From: Antitrichia curtipendula | Lineage: Eukaryota > Streptophyta > Bryopsida > Hypnales > Leucodontaceae | Assembly: GCA_951230915.1 (NCBI GenBank) | Contig: OX579636.1 | Span: 41,357,912-41,421,911 of the forward strand | Direction of reading: 5' to 3' | DNA length: 64,000 nucleotides | In this document: positions 34,513 through 45,713 of the stretch, piece after piece | How positions within the stretch are numbered: position 1 is the stretch's first letter | Layout of the letters: each line of letters begins with the position of its first letter | Program-made: the position numbers and the translations under genes | The notes under the pieces: generated by a model | Databases searched by the model: none | Seen by the model: only the letters and a program-made list of their open reading frames with translations | Told to the model about the DNA's origin: nothing

Positions 34513-35834
34513 TTAAATCCCAAAGTCCTAAGATCAAGTTTTCAATCAAATTCCATTTAAAACTGCCATTTCTATTGTAAAGTGTAAAAAACTTTAAAAA
34601 ATATTTGTCTGCCAATGGTAGAACCATCCATAGTCAACCACTTAAGTGATTTTGTACATGTTCTAAAACAATATTAGGCAACATAAATTTTTTGTCATAT
34701 AGAAAGATAGAAATTATGGGGATTGCAATATTTTGGGTAATTTATGCTTTGAATTGAAATTACTATGAATTTTAGAGGCCAAAAGTTGGCCTCAACCCAT
34801 ACTTGATGTATAGAGTTTTCTAATTTTGATAATTCAAGAATTCCTTTTCCACTGACTACTTTGGGACATGTGTCATGACTTTATTAGTCCCAACCTTGAA
34901 AATGAGAAAAAAAAAACATTCCAAGCTTTGGTTGAAAATTTATTTCAACTTTGGTTGGAAATAATTGCATCCTACAGGTTGGGTATGGATCCTTGGTTGG
35001 TAATGGGTGGTTTTACTATAGCTAACTGTAGGATCTTGCACTAGATTGGTGTAAGAATGCGTGGAAAGAAATTTAAGAAACTTTGACCAAATGGATTGCA
35101 AGATATTTGTGTTTGAAGTAAAGAAAATTGGATATTTTACACCTTGTTTGCCTAGGTTTTAGGGATTTGAATCTTCTTTAGCTTAAAGTATTTGCATTAT
35201 TAATATCGAATTCAAAAAAATTATGTTGAAGAATTGAATTGAAAATCTAAAAAAAAATTCAAAAAACACATACTTAATTTTAATTATTTAAAAATTGTTA
35301 AGTAAAAGTAAGTAGGTATGAAATTGAGGGAAAAACTAAATCAGTAATAAGGCTAAGATGGAATTAAAGCACAACAATTCTAATGGTGAGATTGTTCTAG
35401 CAAGCAAATAAAATCATGTGGAATTTATTTTCTTAAATTGCTGAAATGGAATTCAAAAATAAATTGTATAAGTTATTTCTTCAAGAATAGACTTGGATTG
35501 CTTCAAAAACAAGATTGTCTATAACTTTCTCATCACTAGTCCAAGTAGAATGAATCAAATCTTTCCATACAAACAAAAATATTTCTATGAAAAATAAAGT
35601 TTATTTTGACTTTTTGTGATTTTTTTGTGCTTGCCTAACAACCCCCATTTGGGGGTTAGGGTAGTATAGCTTTTGCTTTGGAGCACCAATTGATATAAAA
35701 ATGATCTTCCTAGAAAGCTATTGGATTTGCCTATTTAAAAAAATAAAAATTCAAGATTCATAATGAAAATTGAGACTAGGAACCTACTCTAAATCTAATT
35801 TGTTTATTGAGGGGACAATAAGCCTTCAGGGTTA
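34513..35834. mobile_element. Old TTAACCCC element with internal insert (1,322 bp)
   Basis: The left end TTAAATCCCAAAGTCCTAAG and the right end GGGGACAATAAGCCTTCAGG plus GTTAC are decayed versions of the family ends. About 400 bp between 34615 and 35030 is extra relative to other copies and is bounded by ACCATCCATAGT/ACTATAGCTAAC-like sequences. Confidence 0.55.
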
Positions 35835-36564
35835 CAAATACTTTATATTATATCAATAACATCGCCATTTAATATTCAACATATATTATTTTGTATAAAA
35901 ATAATAATTAAACAATTTCCACCAACATTATCAATCATTGAACTAACACAACCCACTTCACTTTAAATCACCACTTATCTTACAAACTACCATTTTTGAA
36001 CAACTTATATACAATATAGCCTTACAATCTCAACTTCAAAATAGTTACAATATGTACAACACTACAACACTATACTGCCACTAAACCTCACCGGTTACAA
36101 AAATCAGCTAACACTAAAACAATAACAACCATAAAAACAATTGATTAGCTCAAACGGGACAACACCTACTCCAACAAACACACTACCATCTACGGCCACA
36201 TACAATAACACTTCCCTACTTCAATATTGCACTAAAGCTAAAAGAAGCAATAATTAGTAAGAAGATTCAAACCCAAACCATTGAAATACTAATCTTATGT
36301 CACTAACAGGCACACCCAATAATGGTCCCCACACTATCAAGGAAATCTACCATAAATATGTAAAACATTACACACCACCCCCAACAAACACACACATACA
36401 CACCATGCCTTATCATTAATCAATATAAAGTCTCCGTCCTATACATAATCTTGGCGTCACTCACTCTATCCTTAGGGGACAATTTTGTGTACTAGGACAC
36501 ACAAGATGAACAATCTCTTAATTAACACCAAAGTGGATTGAAATTCTCTCCCTCTCTCCAACTT
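35835..36564. other. A/C-rich spacer
   Basis: The top strand is unusually rich in A and C (about 35980-36420), with AC-type low-complexity runs. There is no gene. Confidence 0.45.
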
Positions 36565-36864
36565 TCCTTTGAAAAGCAACTCCATTGTCAGTTTTTTCCA
36601 CCGACCCAACTTGACCGATCTCCGTCAGTTGGGAGTAGTGCACAATTCCGTCCGCCTTCCATCAATGAACCTCACAGCATCCTTGACGAAATGGTGTCAA
36701 GACAAAGAGCTTGAAGACAAAAAGGTTTCCGGACAAACGCTTCAAGACAAAAAAACAAATCAAAATCATAATCAAAATCAACGGTGATTGAGAGGAGGAG
36801 GAACAACAACAACGTGGACACGGAAATCATCACTGAAGTTACCCCGGAGGACTGTTTCCAGTGA

Positions 36865-37131
36865 GAGAGGCAGGGATCTCAATATTTTGGTTGCACGAGA
36901 TATTTCAGGAGGTGGGCCCTTTGCCCTCTCAAATTTCTGGCTTTCTCATTTTAGGGGTCCGGAGGCTTCTTTTTTTGAATTTTTTTTGGCAAATTTGGGG
37001 CCTGCGGCCCCAAGTTACTCTAGGAGGTACCCTTCTACTTTGAAAAAAACCAAAAAAACAGGGGCAGGTTTTACCCCACCCCCCCTCCTGAAATATCTCG
37101 TGCAACCAATTTATCGAGATCCGAGAGGCAG
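36865..37131. mobile_element. Mutator-type MITE with intact 9-bp target duplication
   Basis: The element at 36874-37122 (249 bp) has inverted ends starting GGATCTC that match over about 38 bp with few mismatches (GGTTGCACGAGATATTTCAG in both). It is flanked by a perfect direct repeat GAGAGGCAG (36865-36873 and 37123-37131). A 9-bp duplication is typical of the Mutator superfamily. Perfect duplication and similar ends mean a fairly recent insertion. The 134-codon ORF across it is incidental. Confidence 0.85.
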
Positions 37132-37209
37132 AGAGCCGTTTTTTCTTTCCTTCCAAGGACGGCGGCACCCTGATGAAGGTTCACATGCATAGAATACTCC
37201 GTTAATAGC

Positions 37210-37600
37210 GGTAGTCACACCTTCTCCCCAGGCAGGTGGAGAATGGAGAATGACAATTTCATGAGGATTTGGAGGAACCAATGGGGAGCCGCGGTGGATG
37301 AAGAAGGTGTGACACCCCCAAAAGTTGTTTGGAGAACGAGAGTGGAGAATCGGAGACCAACATTTGACGTGGAGCGTAGGATGAACATGAAGACGGTGTA
37401 CAACGCAAGATGGAGAATATACTTAAATGAACAAGTCTTCACCACTCCCATTATTCACCTCCGGAGGTGAAGACTAGGAGTGCGGAAGATATAACTAGTT
37501 AAGAATATTCTAGCGTGGAGGGCCAACATGAAGCCAACCTTAAGCCGCCACATCTCCATTCTCCATTCTCCAAGTGCAGAGTGTAGAAGGTGTGACTACC
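37210..37600. mobile_element. 391-bp MITE with GGTAGTCACACCTTCT ends
   Basis: The terminal inverted repeat GGTAGTCACACCTTCT is followed further in by GGAGAATGGAGAATG on the left and its complement on the right. It is GC-richer than the surroundings. I cannot define a target duplication. The 75-85-codon ORFs in it are open on both strands and have no family match that I know. Confidence 0.7.
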
Positions 37601-38055
37601 CCTTATATGAATTCTACAGTACTTTGAACTTGTTGGCGACGGACCTCGATATCTGTAAGAAAAATCTACTGTAACTGAACCCCCCAAATAAATATCCATC
37701 TTGCTTTTCGTCAGAGACTGTCTACGCCTTCCGATATAAGCGTTTTTTTGTGCCATCCAACGGTACTTATGAGGAGATCACCGACCTCCGAAGTTGTCGT
37801 TTTCCTGTTTCTGGATTTTAAACAAGTGAAACTTTAGAAAACAACAAACCAAAATTGCAACAATTAAAGTCAACGCCAGCGAAGCTTTACTTCGGGCTGT
37901 GGAAGCAATGGTCGGGGAGAACCGCCGGTTCAGTCAGTCGTTTGGTAGCCGGTGAAAACTTGGTTGTGAAATTTGAAATCATGGGGAAAAGTCGAATTCA
38001 AAAAATAGAGAGTAAATTGGACTTGGTAATTGAAAAACTGGTTCAATATGGGAAT
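37601..38055. other. Spacer with decayed CCGG-type inverted-end relic
   Basis: About 37890-38055 resembles the inverted ends of the 23411-24627 element (GGTAGCCGGTGAAAACTTGG, AAACTGGTTCAATATGGGAA). There is no gene. Confidence 0.45.
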
Positions 38056-38200
38056 TAAAGTGAAGACACCCTAAACCGTTCCTATACCCAATTCTGTCAC
38101 TATGTACCAAGAGTGCACATTTTCGTAGTAAGAATGTACTCATTTGGTACATGATGACGGAATTGGGTATAGGGACGGTTTAGGGTGCTTCCACCTTTAA
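38056..38200. mobile_element. 145-bp hairpin MITE
   Basis: The arms 38056-38110 and 38144-38200 are reverse complements over about 55 bp (CACCCTAAACCGT, TACCCAATTC, TGTACCAA). TTAAAG/CTTTAA ends suggest a TTA or TAA target, as in PIF/Harbinger Tourist elements, but that assignment is tentative. Confidence 0.75.
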
Positions 38201-38226
38201 GAAAAATAGCTAGTGAAATTTAATTC

Positions 38227-39164
38227 TTAACCCCTAAAGGACCAACATGCGGTTTTCAATAGTATAGAAATTTTAGGCAGGTACTTGTAACTGGAGATTT
38301 TCATACGTTTGGCTGAAATTTTAATAGAAGTTGTACGCAAGGAATATCTTTCATATGCACTTAATTTCATGACGTTTGGAAATACGAGTCAAAAATTAGA
38401 CCTAATATGTTATTTTTTTCCTGGCCGGGCAGTCTGGGCAGATAAAAAAAATCACTTTTTCAAAAATAAAAATTTGAAATTGGTTTCCTAGAGTTATATA
38501 TACGTGAAAAGCTTTGAATCATTCCATTTTGACCAATGAATCAAAAGCTATGAGGAATTTTAGTTTGCGGGTAGTTATGGATTCTTTACTCTAAAATAAA
38601 CTTTGAAGTCCTTTAGTTTACTCATTTTTTATTTGTTTTTGAAAAAAACAAACCCATGGGATGTAGATTGTTCATTACAACATTTCAACCATTGGGATTG
38701 GAATTTTTCAATTCCATAACCAAATTCTTAACAATTTTGTATTTTGAATCATTTTCTACTTCTTTCTACTTACTATTTTTTTCCTATATGTTGTGCAATT
38801 CCAAATTATGTAAAATTTTTAAGCGTGTAGCCAACTTGTATAGGAAAAAGAATAAAAAGAATCACCACCATTTTGGACATTTTTTCATAGAAAAATCAGC
38901 TTGTGAAGTGCAGCTGCCCTATTTTTCGCAGGGCCAAAAAAATAATTTTAGTGAATTTGAATGCTTATATTTTGCACTCTTCAATGTGGAAATTTCTGAA
39001 ATTTTTACCACATGTTCTCAAGTCAGCATACTATAAGATCCAATGATTAAAAATGTGTCAAAAATGTGTCAAAAATGATTTTTTTCAAAAATTTATACAT
39101 GTACTAGAAATGGGAGTCTGGGAGCGTTTTGGGGTAAAAATAGTCATGGAACTTAAGGGGTTAA
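38227..39164. mobile_element. TTAACCCC element (938 bp)
   Basis: It begins TTAACCCCTAAAGGACC and ends GGAACTTAAGGGGTTAA. The interior carries the CCATTTTGACCAATGA, TTGGACATTTTTTCATA and GAAATGGGAGTCTGGGAGC blocks of the same subfamily as 10982-11937 and 47817-48708. The 126-codon ORF at 38656 has no transposase features. Confidence 0.85.
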
Positions 39165-39174
39165 AGGATGCGGC

Positions 39175-39290
39175 CCCCATGGCCAAGGTAGTCACCAAAA
39201 TGCTTGGATTATTGAGCCAATAGGTGCATTTTTTGTTTCAACAATGAATTATCAAGTCATCCATTGGCCACTTTTCAGCCTCAACATCGT
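39175..39290 (+). repeat. ~130-bp dispersed repeat between two TTAACCCC elements
   Basis: GTAGTCACCAAAATGCTTGG, then CCAATAGGTGCATT and CATTGGCCACTTTT are shared with 20375-20510 and, inverted, 26605-26735. It ends exactly at the TTAA of the next element. Confidence 0.65.
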
Positions 39291-40220
39291 TTAACCCCTC
39301 AAGTCCCAAGGCCATTTTTTTGTCAAAAAATACTTAAAATGGCCATTTCTATTGCATTTGCCAAAAAAAACAATGAAAATATATTTTTTGAAATTTGACT
39401 ATAAGATCTTGTACTTGATTTGTCTCAGATCATGTGGTAAAAATTTCATGAAGTTGAACGTACAAATTGGAAGATACTAGCATCCAAAGTTGGAAAAAAA
39501 GATTTTTTGAATGTTGTCTTATAATTTTAGATGACTTTGATTGCCATTTGTGGAAATATTTTCCACTATAGGCTTTGAATTTAAAAAAATTTATGTTGAA
39601 GAATCAAGTCATAGGTCTAAGAATTTAAAAAAATAAAAAAAATTGATTTTCATTCTTTAAAAAATTGTTAAGAAGAAGTACGTTTGAGACTGAACAAAAA
39701 ACTAAATTTTTATTTGCTCTAAAATGGAATTGAAAAATAAAATTCCAACTGTGACATTGTTCTAGCAAGCATACTTAACCTTGTCAAACAACTTCTTTTG
39801 AAAAATTGCGAAAATTGCATTTAGAAATGAATCTTATAAGTTATTTTTTGAAGAAAATGCTTATATTGCCCCCAAAACAGGATTGTCTATAACTTTTTCA
39901 TCACTAATCCAAATAGAATGAATAAAAGCTTCACATATTGACAAAAATATAATGTTTGAGGGAAAAAATTCAAAAAAAAATTATTTTTGACTTTTTGTGA
40001 TTTTTTTGTGTTGCCCACCTACCTACATTTTGGGCTTATTGTGCCATAACTTTTGCTCCTAGGCACCGACTGCAATAAAAATTGTATTCCCGTGAAGCTT
40101 ATGTATTTTCCTAGCTCCACAAAAAAAATTCAGAAAATTACAATGAATATTGAAACTATATGAGCCCACTCTAAAGTCACATTTTGGCTCCTATAGGGCC
40201 AATGAGACTTTAGGAGTTGA
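39291..40220. mobile_element. TTAACCCC element (930 bp)
   Basis: It runs from TTAACCCCTCAAGTCCCAAG to GAGACTTTAGGAGTTGA. The internal TTAACCTTGT site near 39775 is intact and serves as the empty site for the nested insertion seen at 10982. It has no long ORF. Confidence 0.8.
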
Positions 40221-40597
40221 GGGTTAAAAAAATATTCCAAACATAGGGTGGAGGGATTAACTTCAAAGAGTCCTTGGGTGGATGAAGATAGTAATTTTGG
40301 AGTTTCTTCAGGCAAACCAAATTATGACTTGAGAAAAAGCTATACTAATTTGTTCTACTAGTGTGATACAAAATGAATTTTCAGTATGGTTTATAACATT
40401 GTATAACTAGGCAATGGTATTGTCCCTATTGAGAACATGTATTATGCTTTGTTAGATACTTAAGAGGGACTTTACAATTCATTCAAGGATTGGAGTTGGT
40501 AGAAGAGCCACATAAGACAATTTTATTCCTTATCAAGGTCCCATTTTCAAAGATACAGAAGAAATACCTCCTTGTTGGTAAACAATGTTATGTTATA

Positions 40598-41165
40598 CTA
40601 CCTCCTTCTTTAAATGATCTTCCTATTGAACAAAATGTTCTGGATTAAGACTGAAAATAATATTTTTAAAATTTAGTTTTGAGATGTAAGTAGAGTTTGG
40701 TGCACTATTAGCATCCTAGAAACTTTAGGTTTCAAAACCCTTTTCAAATTGCAATTTGGAAGTATTGAAAAGTGAATTTTGGGGGGCACTTTCAAAGAGC
40801 ACCAACGAACACTTAATTGTTGAGTGTAAGTTGTCATTTTGTGGGTAGTTAGTATGGCTCCACAACCATGTATGAACCTCAATACCACCTCCAAAAGCTT
40901 CATCTCCTTCAATTGGACAACACTCAAAGAGATGCAAAAAAATAAGAATGAACATTGTTAATTGACCCTTTTAGTCATTTCATTTGCCTTTTGATTGATG
41001 ATTGCATGGGTGGAGGGGGCACTATTGTTTGAGATTATTTTGTTGATCCCATAGAGCAATCAAAAGCCGAAATTGACCAATTTTCAACATCACAAAGTAC
41101 AAAAGGAAGATCATTTTGGACAAGAAATTGAGGCCAACATGAAGATCATTTGGGGACGGAAGGAA
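40598..41165. mobile_element. Stowaway-like (Tc1/mariner) element, 568 bp
   Basis: It is bounded by TA and the ends CTACCTCCTTC…/…GGGGACGGAAGGAA, a decayed form of the CTCCCTCCGTCC end typical of plant Stowaway elements. AAATGATCTTC at the left and GAAGATCATTT at the right extend the inverted repeat. It is related along its length to 56369-57059. Confidence 0.75.
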
Positions 41166-42206
41166 TAACTATTTATAAGGGAAGAATATTCTTACCAATT
41201 ATATTTGTAACAAGTTTTTGACAGGAATATAGTTAGTACTAGTACACTCACAATAAATATAAATGTTCCTCTCTACTAAAAATTATAACCATCTTTAAAT
41301 TCATTTTGTAACACGCACTATTAGGACAAATTAGTGTAGTCATAAAATATTTGTCTTTGTATGTTTTCATTTTGGTCCTATCCATATATAAATTGATTAA
41401 TACTTGAATGAATAAGAATTTTTTTTTAATTTTTTTTAAAATTTTGAGATGACATTTCTAGGATATTTCCAAATCCTCATATCCTCTTTTGAGAGCTTTG
41501 TTCCATGCCATTCCAATAAGTATTTCTAAAGTTATAAGGAATATTTTGATTTTAATGTAAATATTCAATAATTAAAATGCTATGACAAAAAATAAAATTT
41601 TAGTTAAAAACATGACCTTTCAAAAATGACTTGAAAGGAATTTTAAATTTATGACTTCAAATTCTATTGAACTTTTATATTTTATGTATTAGTTGATTAA
41701 ACCACATGGATATGATCTATGGATTATATATTACAACAATTGTTTGAGAATCATCATTTGATTATTATTCTAAGTTGCATTTTATAATATATATTCAAAC
41801 TTTTGGAAATTTGGACTATCCTCTTGGTTCTAAACAATGAAGGTCTTCACTAAAAAATCCATGAAAATTAGATTTTTTTTGAAGGGAAACGGAAAGCAAG
41901 GTAATTTGAATAACAATCATGTATCAAAATAATCATAAATGACCTAATCGTTGGAATTAGTCACTTAAAAATTCAACTAATAAAATGCTCACACACAAAT
42001 CCATGTACTTTATAAAATGTTGGTTACGAATGACAACTTTTTTGACGTAGAAGAAAATAGTGCTTACTAGTATATCAAAAAAATTATTCTTACTAGTATT
42101 ATTAATATGCCTTATGCCATTGCCACAACCTTTAGTATGTCATTTGTAATTGTCACAAAAAAGACTTCTAAGTCTTCCTTAATGTCCTTTCACATTTTTC
42201 AATCCT
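41166..42206. other. AT-rich stretch with a relic of the long-TIR subfamily
   Basis: About 41700-41835 resembles the interior and right end of 6896-7448 and 32101-32813 (AATTTGGACTATCCTC…). There is no gene. Confidence 0.45.
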
Positions 42207-43027
42207 TTAACCCCTAACTACTTGAGCGACCAAATATGGTCGCTGCAAAATTTCAGGCTCATTTGGGTACGGGCAGTTAAATTCCTTTGACCGGTTAAAA
42301 AATTTTCACGGGCAGTATTGAAGATTAACTATTGGAAACTTTTATTTTTCACTAAAAAAAGGTAAATATTTGATTTTTGAGAGGTCCTCAAAGGCATATA
42401 TGTATCATTAGTGGAAGAGTAAAGTTTGCAAATTTTACTTGATTTCCCGGTTTTGAACAAAGCTTGCCAATTTCACTTGATTTGAGATCTAAAAAGTTGT
42501 ACTTATCCATTTGCTTTGAAAATGGTCCCAATGGAAAGAGTAAAGTGTTTTCATGATTTTCACCATTGAAAATTTAAACATGCAAGTGTTGATTTGGAGT
42601 TATTTGCGATTTCTACTTATAAAAAAATTGCATTTCAACAATTGCAAGGTGGATTGTGTAATGAGTTTGATAGCTTTTCATGTGAAATTAAGTTTTTTGA
42701 AAGTGTATTTTAGTATGCTAACATAATTTGTAGTTGTTCATGTCACCTCCAATCCCTAAAATTATTTATTTGCAAATTTCTCAAACATTGTGGGGAGGGA
42801 CAGCATACTAAAAATAGAAAACATACATTTCTCTTGTTATGATCTCACAACTCCTATGCAATTTTGTACTCAAAATTGGTATATATACTAATAAGCTAGC
42901 CCTTTAAACATCTGTAAGGTTAGATTTAAGAAAAAAAACAATTTGCGTCATTGGGGATAACTATAAGTCCGTGCTCTTTTTTCATAGGAAGAACACACTT
43001 GGAAAGGCTTAAGCACTTAGGGGTTAA
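42207..43027. mobile_element. TTAACCCC element, third subfamily (821 bp)
   Basis: Its ends are TTAACCCCTAACTACTTGAG and CTTAAGCACTTAGGGGTTAA. Next to the left end is the 18-bp palindrome GCGACCAAATATGGTCGC (42226-42243). The interior is unrelated to the other subfamilies. Its right TTAA is also the left TTAA of the next element. Another copy end is at 54960-54990. Confidence 0.75.
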
Positions 43028-43390
43028 CCCCTAAAGGTCCAAATATCATTTTTTGGCAACATAGTTATCTTGGGCAACTCACTACAATGTACTTTTTATT
43101 TTTTCTTTGAAAATTTCACACGTGTGCCCAAGGAGTATCTTGAATGTGCAACAATTTTCATAACTTTTGACTACATGGTTAAAAATTTATTGTATGATAT
43201 GTAATTTTTAGTGTTCTCCGGGCAACTTGGGTAGCTCAAAAAACTTCTTTAAAATCACTTTTTCAAAAAAATAAAATTTTGTTTTTTAGATTTATATATA
43301 CGCGGGAAACTTTCAATCATTCCATTTTGATTAATGAGATGAAAGTTATGAGGAGTTTTAGTTTGCAAGTAGGTATGGATTTTCTAGGCT
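43024..43390. mobile_element. Truncated TTAACCCC element
   Basis: It begins TTAACCCCTAAAGGTCCAAA at the TTAA shared with the previous element, follows the usual left half (TTTTGACTACATGG, CCATTTTGATTAATGAG) and stops at about 43385, where the sequence turns back on itself. Confidence 0.7.
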
Positions 43391-43474
43391 ACATACCTAC
43401 ACACAAACTAAAACTCCTCATAACTTTCATCTCATTAATCAATATGGAATGATTGAAAGTTTCTCGTGTATATC
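43294..43474. repeat. Hairpin: inverted duplication of element sequence
   Basis: 43294-43379 and 43390-43474 are reverse complements (GAAAGTTATGAGGAGTTTTA and its complement, ACTTTCAATCATTCCAT and its complement), with a loop of about 12 bp. It looks like a fold-back duplication formed when the element was truncated. Confidence 0.8.
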
Positions 43475-43539
43475 ATAATACTAAAATCATAACTCCCTCT
43501 GTAATATCACAAATGCTACCATTAATAATAGGGGCTCAT

Positions 43540-44175
43540 GCTTGCTATGCTACGCATTCATTGTATCACATATTAGTAAAATTTTGATATGTTTGAATAG
43601 AATGCATGATGATGATTTCAATAAGTCTTTGAAATAATTAATTTTAATATTTTGTAAAAATATTTTCAATCATGTATACATAAAAATAATATTTTCACAC
43701 AATGTTATATTACAGAAATAGAGTAGTAGTTTGCAATCACCTCTGTAATATCACTTTTGCAGCTTTTATGATTTCAAAATTCTATTGCTACTACCAAATG
43801 ATTTGAGAAATTTATTCAATTAAAGCGATTTTGAATTTCACAACAATTAAGTTGTTCATGAAGTTTTTGAAATTTACAAGTTTTTCTTTTCAATTCACCA
43901 AGTTTTTGGATTGCCATTGTTCGTAACAATTGAGTCAACTTTTGAATGCATTACAATAAATGTGTATCTTCTACAGTATTCACCATTGCATATATTTCAT
44001 TCATCATTCAATAAATTTCTATTGTACATTTCAATATATGCTTACTTATAAACAAAATTATACAAAGGTTTTAATAATTTTTATTTGAAGATTTATTGAA
44101 TTTTTTGTTTTGCATTTTATCTAATACATAAAAATTCGAATAAAACTCTAATGATGAATGCGTAGCATAGCAAGC
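43540..44175. mobile_element. ~640-bp element with 22-bp perfect TIR
   Basis: The 22-bp sequence at 43540-43561 (GCTTGCTATGCTACGCATTC…) recurs perfectly inverted at 44154-44175. The interior is extremely AT-rich, with no coding frame. I cannot place it in a superfamily. Confidence 0.7.
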
Positions 44176-44251
44176 ACCAATGCTAGTCTAAACCTAAAAA
44201 ATCAATTTCAAATCACTATTTTTATGAAAAAGTTGAAATACTTTTGTCCTT

Positions 44252-44834
44252 CTCCCTCCATCTCACAATACTAGTCTTTTTTTTGTAGTAAAATAATAAA
44301 AGTATTAAGGATTTGACAACAATTTCTTCATGCATGTTACAATGGCATGATTCCATGGTGAATGTGCAATGTGTCCTCCCTAGTTGGCAAAACTAGTGGA
44401 TGCTCTTAATAATAGTAATCAAGAAAAAATTTAAGAAAATAAGAGGTTTTAATAGATACAAAGTGCTACACATAAATAGGGATAGGCTTTTTAGAGAAGA
44501 AAGACTTCCTGTGCAACTACCTTGTACACTATGTGTATTTAGATTTGCACAAGAATAGCTTGGAATTCAATGGATTCAATAGAAAGTTCAATATCTTCTA
44601 GTTTTTGACCCAATGAACTTCAAATTGCTATAAAAAAAAATTTAAGATTTTTTTAATTAATAAAGTGGATTAAAAAAACTAAACTTCTTGCCCTTCATTT
44701 CATTAGTTAATGTCAAAAACAAATAAATCATCATCAACCCTAAAATCAAGTACGAAGTACATTGCTAAAGGAGACAAGTAATTCAAGACAAATTAAAAAA
44801 ATCCAAAGAGACTAATATTATGGGACGGAGGGAG
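44252..44834. mobile_element. Stowaway-like (Tc1/mariner) element, 583 bp
   Basis: The left end CTCCCTCCATCTCACAATAC and the right end TATTATGGGACGGAGGGAG, followed by TA, are the classical Stowaway/mariner termini. ACTAGTCTTTT near the left pairs with GAGACTAATA near the right. It is non-autonomous. Confidence 0.8.
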
Positions 44835-45235
44835 TATTATATATTGAAGAAATAAGGTGGATGGATGGATCAATCCTTACATGTTTCCGTTTGGAATTCC
44901 CACACGCACTCTCTAAACAAATAATTAATAAAATTGGAACATTACCCAAGTGTTGCACCTGGACACAAAGAACAAAAAAAGCAACTTCATATGATCCTGG
45001 TGTCGTGCTGCAGATGTAGACACTATGTAAAAATATATATATTTATATTTTTTAGATGAGTTTGATATTTATAAAATAATGAAGGAAATGACATCGTTCG
45101 GAGTGGCTTCAAGGTGACGCTTCTTACTATTGTGATAGACAAACTATAAAGAGAAGAGTTCACTTGTGAGCTTCATCGTATTTGAAGTTATTATTCTTGG
45201 TTTCATTTAAGTCATACTATATCGAATTGGAGGGT
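44835..45235. other. Spacer, nothing recognised
   Basis: I see no gene or repeat that can be supported. Confidence 0.4.
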
Positions 45236-45713
45236 TTTTTCTGAGTCACAAGATGAAGAATCTCAACTGGAGCGTGAGTTTGAGTTTCCTTTATCGCAAC
45301 TGCCAGACCAACCTCAACTGTCGATGGGTCTGTCATTGCCACATGGGCGTCCACAAGATGAAGTTGGACCATCTCGACCACCGAAGCAACCTCATGTGGA
45401 GAAACGATGGCACGAGAATCTTCAACATGACGCTCAGGCATTGGTGATCTTGTTGCAGGTTGGATGCGTTGAGCCTGGTAGTCGTGACGTGACATTTGAA
45501 GGCTGTTTTGAAGGCTGTTTTGAAGGCTGTTTTGAAGGCTGTTTTAAAGGTTTAAACATCAACCAATATTATTGCATGGTCAAGCCTATCGAGGAAAGTC
45601 GTGGTCATCAACGATGGTTGGAAGGATCAATTAATCCTTTAATTAAGGCGGATCGTACCGATTATGTTACTGCTACCATCAAATGCATTCTCAAGTTCTT
45701 GCAAATGAAGTGA
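45236..45713 (+). pseudogene. Open, acidic then repetitive reading frame, possible retroelement relic
   Basis: One frame stays open from about 45236 to the stop at 45713. The first part is rich in Glu, Gln and Pro (…SQDEESQLEREFEFPLSQLP…), then comes a basic segment (PPKQPHVEKRWHENLQHDAQ), which together resemble the acidic hinge and start of the RT domain in Ty1/copia polyproteins. A four-fold FEGC repeat encoded by a 12-bp tandem follows. No RT motif follows, so the copia reading is tentative. The segment is GC-richer than its surroundings. Confidence 0.3.
45490..45549 (+). repeat. 12-bp tandem repeat, about 4.5 units
   Basis: TTTGAAGGCTGT is repeated head to tail, preserving the reading frame as Phe-Glu-Gly-Cys units. 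The last unit carries one change (AAAGG). Confidence 0.85.

Noticed and set aside
36788..37192. 134-codon ORF as a gene
   Set aside because: It runs through a Mutator-type MITE with its target duplication; the frame is accidental.
45217..45495. 92-codon minus-strand ORF
   Set aside because: It is a mirror of the better open + strand frame, with no supporting feature.
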